This document shows positions 34,423 to 45,204 of a stretch of DNA of 64,000 nt, piece by piece; the first letter of the stretch is position 1; each line of letters starts with the position of its first letter. Under the pieces are notes generated by a model. The model searched no databases, had not been told where the DNA came from, and worked only from the letters and a program-made list of their open reading frames with translations. The DNA comes from Burhinus oedicnemus (taxonomy: Eukaryota > Chordata > Aves > Charadriiformes > Burhinidae), in NCBI GenBank assembly GCA_008921705.1, contig VFFE01007638.1, positions 871,706 through 935,705 of the forward strand, written 5' to 3'. The translations under genes and the position numbers were made by a program.

Positions 34423-34578
34423 AATTTGTGGCTGCCCCATCCCTGGAGGTGTTCAAGGCCGGGTTGGATGGGACTTGAGCAACCTGGTCTAGTGGAAGGT
34501 GTCCCAGCCCATGGCAGGGGTGTTGGAACTAGAAGATCTTTAAGGTCCTTTCCAACTCTAACCATTCTATGATTCTAT
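34423..34578 (+). mobile_element. CR1 LINE 3' end beside assembly gap
   Basis: It runs from the GTGGCTGCCCCATCCC block through GGAGGTGTTCAAGG and GGTGTTGGAACTAGAAG to the ATTCTATGATTCTAT tail. The sequence is nearly the same as 3116-3272, so the two copies are the same subfamily. The small CR1 C-terminal coding remnant is out of frame. Confidence 0.95.
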
Positions 34579-36796
34579 ACGAAGAGTTAATTAAAAGTAA
34601 ATACTCTCCTAGAGATGGAATTCTGGCTTTTTTAGAAAGAGCAGATTTTGCACATATGTTAAACTACAATTACCCAATTTAAGATAAACACAATAAAATG
34701 TTTAATGTTTTCAACTGAAAATGCTTCTGCTTAGTAGCCTCTCAAAGAGAAAACTGAATAGACTGGTTAATGTCAAAAGAATATTTTACCATTCATCAGG
34801 AATAACAAATGATTAGAATTTTCTGTATACCATGTTCTAATTGAAAAATACAGTTTTCTGCTTGAATGTGATAATGCACTTTGTGTGAAGGATCAAAAAA
34901 CCCTGAAATTCTACATGTCACAGAAAATGGGGTTTTTTTACTCATTAGAAAAACAAATGTTGGTTTATTTTATAATATTAAATATTTGTTGGACTGAGTG
35001 AGATGATGTAAGATATTCTTCAAGCCTGTTCAGTATAAAAAACAACAGACAAATACAAACTGTGTAGTTTATTTTCTCTGTGATTCTCTAAATATATCAA
35101 AGGGCACAACAATTTTATACAAGAAGTGAATGAAATAAAATGTAAGCATGCTTATTGCATTGTGCATATTTTGGCCTCTTAAAAGATATATGTACGTTCT
35201 TAATATGCAATTTTTACAGCACCACTAATTCTGAAGACTTATTTTAAAATGCAGAAAGTTGAAAAAAAAATTTGTATATTATCTCTTCAGTCTCTATGGC
35301 AGTTATGGATTGTCATGTGAAGGCAAAATAAGGTTATCTTCATGACAGCAGAAAGGAAAGATCCTTACTTTTTTTTTTTAAGAGTAAATAAAGCTAGCTG
35401 GACAAAAGTAGGGAAAGTTTATAAAATATGGATGTGATTAGTCTCACCTAGTTTTTGGAGTATGTGAAAAAGATAGTTTACATCTAAGTTGATTTTTCTG
35501 GGTTTCTGTTATAATCAGTAAAGAGAAATACACACCCCTGAAAGGCAGTTCATCCCTTCCTAAGACACAGTGTCCTGATTCAGTGGTGGTGTGCAGAACA
35601 TCATCCTACAATCAACTTTAATGTTATTTCTTTACTGCTGGTTTGCATAACTTGTACTTCTAAGTTCATTTGCCTGTTTCAGGAATTACCTAAGTTAAAC
35701 CCAGTGGGAAAGACTTTCAATCTTTGCTATTCCCTTTCTTTAACACTTATCTAAAATAATTTGCAAACCAACATCTTCCAGAGTGTATATTTCCCTTTGC
35801 CATGTGTAAAGGGAGGCAAAGAGCTCAGTTTAACTGTCCACGTGTTTCTTTTGTGATGTCCTGGACTCTACTTCCATCCTTCATCAACAGCTCCAGACAT
35901 CTCTCCCAGGAGTCCAGTAACATCTACTAGCCTTGGCAGATATTCTTGGACATTTTAAGTAGTACTAAATCCTCATACAAGTCAAGCTCAAGATGATCAG
36001 CTAAGTCTTAGCTGGTTTGAACAGGACTCAATTCATCCATATTTATACATTTACAGCTACATGTGATCTGGATGATGTAAACTCCTATTGGAAATCAAGG
36101 GTGGGATTCAACCAACCACACACAGGTATCTCATTCTGTTTGAGATGCCCTAAGCTCTCTGAGGCAATAACATGCAGCTTGACTGACAGCCAACAAGACT
36201 TGCAGGAGACTTTAACACTTCTGCAGAAGCAGTTAAAAGCTAGGTGGGGTAACGTCATGGCATATAAAATTGCACTAGATGTTTGTGTGTCACCAATTTA
36301 ATTGCTTATCTCATCACTGCAGTCCATGAGGTGCAAAAGAGTTATTTGTCTCATCCTACAGTAATCATCTTCATTTGATTACCTGAATAGCTCTCCAGAT
36401 TTCAGTGACTATACTGTCTAGAACTATATTGGTTATAAGGGAAGCTTAGACATTCTGCATAAAGGTAGACTCTTTGGTATGAATACTTAAATTCAAGTGT
36501 CTTACTCTAAAAATTAATCCCACTCAAAGGAGCTAGGACGAGCAGAATCCTTTCCCTGAAGTTAAGTGACAGAAATTCCATTGTGCCTGATATTGATGAC
36601 GTTGATAACAACAGAATTAACCCCTAAATAATACAGAATATTAAATATTTACATGATAGGAAGTGTTAAAACATTCACAGACTTGGAGAGTTTTTGAAGC
36701 TGCATCTAGATTTATCTGCTGAGGAACACTGGCAACACAGTCAGATTCAGAGCCTTTTCAAAACTATGATTCCCATTCATTATATTCTTTCAACCA
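34579..36796. other. Unique AT-rich sequence
   Basis: No certain gene. A 94-codon + strand frame at 36017-36301 (no ATG at its start) contains LTDSQQDLQETLTLLQKQLK, which could form a short helix. I do not recognise it. Confidence 0.45.
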
Positions 36797-36829
36797 CCAC
36801 AACGTCTGCTGGAAAACAGACTCCTGGTG

Positions 36830-37440
36830 TGCATCGAGGATAACTCCTTAAGCCAGGTAATAGACAGCCTTACCAGAGGGAATGCGATACTGGACCTGTT
36901 GGTCACCAACACAAGCGAGCTCATCAATGACATCAAGATTTGAGGCAGCTTGGGCTGCAGTGATCATGCACTGGTGGAGTTTGCAGTCCTGAGGGGTATG
37001 GGTCAGGTGAAGACTAAAGTCAGGATTCTAAATCTTAAGAAAGCAAATCTCCAGCTCTAGAAGGAGTTAGTCAATAGGACCCCCTGGGAAACTGCTTTCA
37101 GGTATACAGAAGGAGAAGAGAGCTGGCAGATCTTTAAGGACACTTTCCACAGAGCACAAGTGCTCTTAATCCCAAGATGAAAAATCAGGAAAGGAAGGCA
37201 AGAGGCTGGCATGGCTGAGTCGAGACCTGCTAGTCAAACTAAAGGGCAAGAAGGAAATACACAGGCAGTGGAAGCAGGGACAGGTGTCCTGGGAAGAGTA
37301 TAGGGACACTGCCCGGTTGTGTAAGGATGGGGTCAGTAAGGTCAAGAGGCAGCTGAACTTGGCAAGGGATGCAAAGAATAATAAGACAGGCTTCTACAGG
37401 TATGTCAACCAGAAAAGGAAGATCAAAGAAAGTGTACCCC
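36830..37440 (+). pseudogene. CR1 ORF2 endonuclease end and linker, broken
   Basis: Translation gives LDLLVTNTSELINDIK, then a TGA at 36941-36943, then GSLGCSDHALVEFAVL. The SDH block is the C-terminal catalytic signature of the apurinic-type endonuclease that nicks the target site. A second in-frame stop, TAG, lies at 37058-37060. The linker continues with PWETAFRYTEGEESWQIFKD. It is not functional. Confidence 0.85.
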
Positions 37441-37619
37441 CCTGATGAACATGACTGGTAAAGTAGTAACAACGGATGAGAAGAAAACTGAGGTACTCAA
37501 CAACTTTTTTGTCTCAGTCTTCACTGGCAACCTCTCTTCCCACACCTCTCAAGTGGATAGACTGCAAGGCAGGGGTTGGGGGAGCAAAGTCCCTCCCACT
37601 GTAAGAGAAGATCAAGTTC

Positions 37620-38992
37620 ATGACCACCTTGAACATACACAATTCTATGGGCCCTGGTGAGATGCACCCCAGAGTCCTGAGGGAATTTGTTGATGTAGTT
37701 GCTAAGCCACTCTCCATGATATTTGAAAAGTTGTGGCAGTCAGATGAAGTCCACAGTGACCGGAAAAATGGAAGCATTGCACCCATTTTTAAAAAGGGTA
37801 GAAATGAGGACCCTGGGAGCTACTGACCAGTCAGCCTCACTTCTTTGCCTGGGAAGATCATGGAACAGATCTTCCTTAAAGCTATGCTAAAGCACATGGA
37901 GGACAGGGACGTGATTCAAGACAGCCAGCATGGCTTCACCAAGGGCAAGTCCTGCCTGACCAACCTAGTGGCCTTCTATGATGGAGTGACTACATCAGTG
38001 GATAAAGGAAGAGCTACGGATGTCATCTATCTGGACTTGTGTAAGACCATTGACGTGATGCCCCACAACATTCTTCTCTCTAAATTAGAGAGATATGGAT
38101 TTGATGGGTGGACTGTTCAGTGGATGAGGAATTGCTTAGATGGTTGCATCCAGAGGGTAGTGGTCAATGGCTCAATGTCCATATGGAGATCAGTGACAAG
38201 TGGTGTCCCTCAGGGGTCTGTGTTAGGACCAGTACTGTTCAATATCTTCATCAATGACATAGACAGTGGGATTGAGAGCACCCTCAGCAAGTTTACAGAG
38301 GACACCAAGCTGAGAGATGCGGTTGACATGCCTGAGGGACGAGATGCCATCTAGAAGGACCTGGGCAAGCTCAAGAAATGGACCCTTGTGCACCTCATGA
38401 GGTTCAACAAGGCCATGTGCAGGGCTCTGCACATGGGTCAGGGCAACCCCTGGTATCAGTACAGGCTGAGAGATGAAGGGATTGAGAGCGGCCCTTCTGA
38501 GAAGGACTTGAGGGTGCTGGTGGGTGAAAAGCCGCACATGAGCTGACAATGTGTGCTCACAGCCCAGAAAACCAACCATATCCTGGGTGGCAACAAAAGA
38601 AGCGTGGCCAGCAGGTCAAGGGAGGTGATTCTTCCCCTCTACTCCGCTCTCGTGAGACCCCACCTGGAGTACTGTGTCCAGTTCCAGGGCCTCAGTACAG
38701 GAAAGACATGGACCTGTTGGTGTGAGTCCAGAGGAGGGCCACAAAGATGATCAGAGGGCTGGAACACCTTTCCTATGAGGACAGGCTGAGAGAGTTGGGG
38801 TTGTTCAGTCTCGAGAAGAGAAGGCTCCGGGGAGATGTTATTGTGGCTTTTCAGTATGTAACAGGGACTTATAAGAAAGATGGGGACAAATTTTGTAGCA
38901 GGGCCTGTTGTGATAGGACAAGGTGCAATAGTTTTAAACTAAAAGAAGGTAGTTTTAGACTAGATATAAGGAAGAAATATTTAATGTGGTAA
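37620..38992 (+). pseudogene. CR1 ORF2 reverse transcriptase, broken
   Basis: Motifs in order include [46 protein letters not shown] (motif A region), [20 protein letters not shown], and FTED at 38292-38303 in place of FADD. An in-frame TGA lies at 37824-37826 and a TAG at 38352-38354. The C-terminal block ([20 protein letters not shown]) resumes at 38747 in another frame and is cut by a TAA at 38990-38992. The enzyme would copy CR1 RNA at the nicked site; this copy cannot. Confidence 0.9.
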
Positions 38993-40536
38993 AACCCTGG
39001 CACAGGTTGCCCAGAGAGGTGGTAGATGCCCCATCCCTGGAAACATTCAAGGCCAGGTGGGACGGGGCTCTGAGCAGCCTGATGTAGTTGAAGATGTCCC
39101 TGCTCATTGCAGGGGGATTGGACTAGATGACCTTTAAAGGTTCCTTCCAATCCAAACTATTCTGTGATTCTATGATTCTCTGAAAACCAAGACACAGAGA
39201 AATGTTTGTTAATCAAATTATAAACATTTTATGGTCTGGCAACATATATCTCTAACTTGAAATTTTGCTATGAGTCTCTACTAAACCTAGCAAATCCACC
39301 TGAAAAATGGGGATGTCCCATGGTGAGGTTATATAAAATCACATAGCTTTAAATTTTAGATACATCCATCCAACTTTTATTTCAATCAATATGCACTATA
39401 CATATAATAGTTTATATGGAAGTAAAAATCTCCATTTTACTTTGGGGATAATAATATTTATGGTAGCTTTTTCAATGAGTTGAACTATTAAGAGTCTAGT
39501 GTTTTGTGTTGTGTTGGTTTTTTCTGTTTTTTAAAATACCACATTAAAAGCAGAGTTAAACATACATCACATAAACACAAATGTATGCATGTGTATATAC
39601 ATGTATATGAGACGCTTACTGACCCAACAAGGTAAGTATAGAAACAGAAATTCCCATTGACATCAGGAAAACATCAATATTTAACACTATTGTATGCCTT
39701 TATCTCTTACTGATAATGGTTTTCCTTAAAAGAGCTGTAAGAGACATTTTGGAACAGATGGTAACTGGTTTGCTCTATCCTGCATCTCTTCACAACTGCC
39801 ACAGAGCTTTACCATTCATTAATCTTCCATAGACTTCCAGTAGCACAGCAACTAAATTACACACATACATACTCTGAGGCCAGCACTGCTGTCAAGCTTA
39901 AAATTAAACTGAAGTGCACTGTGCCAAGTCTTTTAACCAAACTCTACTACAAAACAGTTAGAAAAATAAACATTTAGCTTGGAGCCTGACCCATGAATGT
40001 TCACTCCTAAACGAGGGAACACTAGCTGGTCATTATATCTGGGCCATTCTATGCAGCAACTGAAGCTGCGATTTGTAAGTGGGAATAAAACCAGAAAACA
40101 TCTGGTTTGAATTCACCTTGACTCATTAAGGTTTAAGGAGAGAGCTATTTCCTCTACGTTTGAAGTAACAAGGGGAAAAAATACATATACCCACAACATT
40201 CCCTATGATCCTTGCATTTGTAACAAGGTCTCCACACAGCAGGTGATAACTAAATAAAATGGCAATCCATTTTCTTGGATTAGACATTAGGCCACAAATG
40301 CTAAAATATCCCTGTTGCTTGGAGAACAAACACATGCATCAAATTCCTAACCCTCCATGCTTCATTTACAAAAAAATAGCTCTAGCGTTTACAGCCTGTG
40401 GACTCTGCCAAAGCTTCTCCTGCAAGTTTTTCTCTGGCATATTTTTTAAACCTAGTGATGGTTCAACCCGCTTCTTAATGTTGAATTCTTTCCCACAAAA
40501 GTTTTTGTAACTTTGCTCTCCACCACTTCAGAAAAT

Positions 40537-40588
40537 CAGTATTGACGCCTATACAGGAAGTTCAAAGTGAACTTTGATCCTGATACTG
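40537..40588. promoter_or_regulatory. Imperfect palindrome with nuclear-receptor-like half-sites
   Basis: The centre is a perfect inverted repeat, AAGTTCA-AAG-TGAACTT (40558-40574). AGTTCA half-sites separated by three bases recall the geometry of steroid-type receptor elements, though the half-site is not the classical one. Outer arms CAGG/CCTG and CAGTAT/ATACTG extend the symmetry with a bulge. Function is unknown. Confidence 0.25.
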
Positions 40589-43189
40589 CACAGTGCTGAA
40601 AGGTCGACTTGGCCATTCCACTCTTCTCCCTCTTCCATCACTGTTGGTTGATGCATACCCAGAAGATACAGTAAACTGACAAACACAACAATACAAGCAG
40701 CAGCAGTTTGGAAGCCTAACTTATCATCTATCTTTTATGGCAGTGTAGATATACATATTACATGTGTGAACAGATGTTCCCAAAATCCAGAATTGAAATG
40801 TTGCAGTGACTAGGAGAACAAAGCTACACTGTAAATAATTACATTGTTCCTTCAGTCTTTCTCTTCTGTTCTTTATTTCCTTTGTTTTTCCATGGGAAAA
40901 AAAATAAAGATTACATTTTTACTTCACAAAGTTTTATTGACTAATCTAATTGTTATCTTTCAAATGCAAATTTGAGGTTTTAATTTAGAACTACTACTAT
41001 CTTTTAATTGCATCAGTTTTAGTGGAGAATTAGTATTAGTGTGCAATCTCTACAATCTCTATAATTATGGAGATTTCTGCAGTGGGAATCATAGAGCTCT
41101 AGATATTATGTATCTGAATTTCTCCATTTACCTTAATATACTTTTGTTGCAAAATACCTCCAGGTATAGTTATGCAAAACTGCAATGTTAAAAGAGAAAA
41201 GTTCTTGAAATTTATCTATACACGCTGAATAATTTTAAATATCTTTGCTAATATTATTCTATTTAAATCTGACTATGCTTCTATTTAGTGTGTAGTTTGT
41301 ACAGGTATTTCAATATCCAGAGTCTCATATTAATGCAAAGTAAAGAAATTAAGTCAGTCAGTTAAACTACTCACATCTTCTCAGTTTACTCTGTAACGCT
41401 GCATACAAACAGCGTTCCTGCAGTAAGTAGAGCTATTTGAAATCTATACCAGAAAAATTACTTGAAACTAAAAAGGTATAAAGTCCTCTCTAGACTTTTT
41501 ATATTTCAACATATATTTCTCACATTTTATTCTTTGGTTGTTGATCTTAAAAAAAATCCAACGAAATAAGTGTGAGACCAACCTGCAAAGAACTCCTCCT
41601 GAACATGAAACAGTCTTTCTAAGTTTGCAGACAGAATGGATCCATGTTCAAATATTCACGATCTGGTTAATTCACCAGGATGAACTGCAGACTCCGAAGA
41701 CCTATGACCATTTAAACTCTGATCCTGGAATTAACTATGCATCTTGGATTACCTAATAACACACTAGCTAAATATCCTTCCATTTTCCACTGTATGTAAA
41801 AGTGAAGAAGGATATATATTTAGATGTACTAAAGGGCACATGGTCATGGTCACTCTTATCCTTCTGAAGATTTTTGTGGTATTGCACAGAATATAAATTT
41901 TTAATATAAATTTAGTTTGTTACTATACCTTAGTGGAAAGTGAAGAATAGGTTGTACAGAACACTTAATATTTGTGATTTTCTTCTCATAGATTTTTCCT
42001 GGGGAGAAAAGAGGGTGACTTTGTGAGAAATCACCATCACATGGCTATACATCAGGGAACCCAAAGTAAAACTACTGAATCTTTACCAGTTCCAAGGTTT
42101 TTTCAAACTTTTAAAATAAAAATTTAGTTTCTCATCCACAGACATTACTTGGTATCTTGATCACCGTCTGAGGCTGTGTCTATACTCGTGAAAAAACTAA
42201 TGGGATCATTCTTTGGCATTCATTATTAGTACTGCATCCATACGAATAAACTCATACCCTTCAAAATCAGAAGCTATATCTGTATTGTCTTTTGGGAATC
42301 GTCTCTTTCTCAAACTGTCATTGGGAGCTATTTGCGAGTGCTTTTCGCAACAAACCAAAAAACATACAGGGAAGTATTATAACTTAACAGTAGAGACAGC
42401 TGCATGCTAGTATCCAGAAAAAGTTCTCTGACCTTGTTCAATTTACTAATATAGATGCAGGATGCAGGCCAAAAGACTTATGAGTAGAAACAAGGCAAAT
42501 TGGTGTCCAGTACTACCGCTGCACAGGAAAGACAGCCTTTTGCTCTTTTGGTGGGTGAGCTTTGAGTGTGTTTTGTATTTAATAAAGGTCAATAAAAATG
42601 CTTACTATCTGAAGTAGAGATGAAAATCTATGCGTAAACCAGGTAGTCTGCTTTGCCAAAGTAAATGCATTATTATTAGCACTAAGAACTAAAAAAGATA
42701 CCAAATTACTACTTTTTGTTGATTTATTAATATAACCCAGTAAATATGTAGGCACTTTACAGACAAGTAGAAGACGTATCCCTGACTTGAAAAGCATGCA
42801 CTCTAAGACAATAGAGATAACAACATTATGAAGGTGTTAAGACCTGGATAAAGGGTGAGAGAGAGAATATTTTCTTACAATGGATTGACAGAGACTGACA
42901 AAATAATGATGTAATTACTGCATTTTGCTATTTTGGTACCAATATTAAAGAGATGATTTCAACCGTATAGAGTAGATTTTCTTCCTTTTTTTTTTTTTTT
43001 GTGAAGAAACTTCAGGAGGAAAAACACTTTATCTCTTAGGTTTCTTTGCATAGTGAGTATGATTATTTTTACAAAAAGTAATTGTTATAATATATGTTCT
43101 GAAACCAACTGTGTTCAACACAGCTCCTTGTCATTGTTTTTAACTCCAGCTGAAATTTAAACAATTAAAGGTTAATCAAAGACAAAATG

Positions 43190-43400
43190 TTTTGAAGAGA
43201 GATCATAGCAAGATACTGCATTTATCTGCTAATTGTCTGAGGGTAAATTCACAGAAAGCTGCTCTTGTTGGCTTTTGTTATCTGACTGGGGGCAATGAAT
43301 TTCAGATTGTTTGTTCTGCTGATAATCAAGTTACTCATCAGGTTGTTTAAGAATTAGACATCATTAGATGTTTGATAAATATATAAGTTTTATTATCAAA
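43190..43400. promoter_or_regulatory. Possible conserved non-coding element
   Basis: Balanced sequence with CTAATTGTC, GATAATCAAG, TCATTAGATG and GATAAATAT type motifs suggests homeodomain or GATA binding. There is no open frame and no repeat. This is inferred from texture only. Confidence 0.15.
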
Positions 43401-44385
43401 GCGTTTTTTCTTTGCAATATATATATACCCTCAGTCTGGTATTAACTTGCTATTCAAGGGCCAGTGTGGGATAGAACACTTTGTTGCCCTCCAAGTGGAT
43501 ATAATTTGGGGTCCATGTATGGGGAAAGATCTGCAATATTTTCTCTTTCCTATTAGGGCCTTTCAGGATAGTCAGATGTGACAAGAGTGATATAAGCTTC
43601 CCTAACATCTTTGGAAACTGGTTTTGCCTTGTGTGTTTGCATTCCAGGACTTTTAAATGTAGATGGGACCAAACAACTCAATGCAAACATTGGCCAAAAT
43701 TTTTTATATGTTATGGTTCACATTTCAAATCATAAACTTGCCACTTCTACTAAAATGCTGAATTTCTTCCCCTTATTCTTCACTGTAGGACTGTATTCTC
43801 CGACAGCAAATTTAATACTTATCTCAAGTGCCCTCTGTGTTTTCCTCCCAAAATTTTGGGAAAGTAAAGCTTTCCTGCTTTAAAAGTTCAGTGAGTGCTC
43901 TTAGGAACACATTTCTGTTGTTAATGTTATTGGACTGGATTGTCTAAGAAGTGCAGCTCTAAAGATACCATTATGTGAGCCAAATGAGAAAGTACCTGGA
44001 GCTTAGTGACACATAGGCCTTCACCTGAGCTGCAGGAGGAAATCATGCCACTACTTTTAGGCTGTCTTAAATGCTTTCTTTTACCAAGACATTTCACACA
44101 CATTATCAATAATCAAGAGGGTGATGAAACACCAGTGTTGCGACACAATGAGTAGTGTCTTTTATACTGGTAGGACTGTGGTGCACGTTTCTTTTTTAAG
44201 CCCATTAGGAAGATGTGGCATGTACTTTCTTTCAAAGCTCCCACTCTGGGCTTTGGAGGACCAGAATGTAAACAAGATTCATTGCTTTTCTGAAGGTAGA
44301 AATGCAAATGGGTGAAAAAGTACCTCCAGCAACAGTTGGAGGAAAATACCTGTTGTCTCCCAAAACCAAGTTTTTTGTTCTACCT

Positions 44386-45204
44386 CAGACCTGGACAGGC
44401 TGGAGAGTTGGGCAGGGAGAAACCTCATGAAGTTCAACAACGGCAGGTGTAAGGTCCTACACTTGGGGAGGAATAACCCCATGCACCAGTACAGGTTAAG
44501 GACTGACCTGCTGGAAAGCAGCTCTGTAAAAAGAGACCTGGGAGTCCTGGTGGACAACAGGATGACCATGAGGCAGCGGTGTGCCCTTGTGGCCAAGAAG
44601 GCCAATGGCATCCTGGGTTGCATCAAGAGGTGTGTGGCCATCAGGTCACGGGAGGTTATCCTTCCCCTCTACTCTGCCCTGGTGAGGCCGCATCTGGAAT
44701 CCTGTGTCTAGTTCTGGGCTCCCCAGTTCAAGAAGGACAGGGAACTGCTGGAGAGGGTACAGCAGAGGGCTACAAAGATGATTAGGGGACTGGAACATCT
44801 TTCTCATGAGGAAAGGCTGAGGGACTTAGGTGTTTTTAGTCTGGAGAAGAGAAGGCTGAGGGGGAATCTCATCAATGCTTATAAATAATTAAAGGGAGGG
44901 CGCTGGGAGGATGGGACCAGTCTTTTTGCAGTGGTGCCCAGTGATATGACAAGAGGTAATGGGCACAAACTTGACCGTAGGAAATTCCATCTGAACATGA
45001 GGAGGAACTTCTTTCCTTTGAGGGTGGCAGAGCACTGGAACAGGCTGCCCAGAATGGTGGTGGAGTTTCTGACTCTGGAAACATTCAGAACCCGCCTGGA
45101 CGCCATCTTGTGCAACCTGCTGTAGATGTCCCTGCTCTGGCAGGGGGGTTGGACTAGATGATCTCCAGAGGTCCCTTCCAACCCCTGTGATTCTGTGATT
45201 CTTT
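44386..45204 (+). mobile_element. CR1 LINE 3' half, distinct subfamily
   Basis: It starts in the ORF2 region LDRLESWAGRNLMKFN and runs to a tail of two GTGATTCT repeats at about 45186-45203. Wording differs from the other copies: GRNNPMHQYRL, DNRMTMRQRCALVAKKANGI, and the long 3' section GRWEDGTSLFAVVPSD. It thus represents another CR1 subfamily. It looks younger than the others, with one 95-codon stretch uninterrupted. Confidence 0.93.
44391..45123 (+). pseudogene. CR1 ORF2 C-terminal remnant
   Basis: The frame is open from before 44427 to a TAG at 44709-44711, then continues with the [20 protein letters not shown] block. A TAA at about 44885-44887 interrupts it again. The end reads RVAEHWNRLPRMVVEFLTLE followed by TFRTRLDAILCNLL, with a stop at 45123-45125. 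It lies downstream of the catalytic reverse transcriptase motifs, so it has no enzymatic capacity. Confidence 0.88.

Larger units (their letters stand above)
36797..39181 (+). mobile_element. CR1 LINE, 2.4 kb, longest copy, inactive
   Basis: This copy spans the end of the endonuclease, the linker, the reverse transcriptase and the C-terminal part of ORF2, and ends with the octamer tail (TTCTGTGATTCTATGATTC) at about 39160-39179. ORF1, the endonuclease N-terminus and the CR1 promoter are missing by 5' truncation. Multiple stops and frame changes show it is old. The 3' tail resembles the minus strand copy at 6367-6893. Confidence 0.95.
39182..44385. other. Unique AT-rich sequence
   Basis: No gene recognised over 5 kb. 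It contains a 15-base T run at 42986-43000, a long imperfect palindrome at 40537-40588 and a homeodomain-motif-rich stretch near 43190-43400. Confidence 0.45.

Noticed and set aside
34209..34572. Several open frames across the 127-N gap
   Set aside because: They exist only because N codons cannot be read as stops.
38223..38579. 118-codon minus strand open frame
   Set aside because: Antisense of the CR1 ORF2 copy; it carries no independent motif.
44279..44641. 120-codon minus strand open frame
   Set aside because: Mostly antisense of the CR1 remnant starting near 44386.
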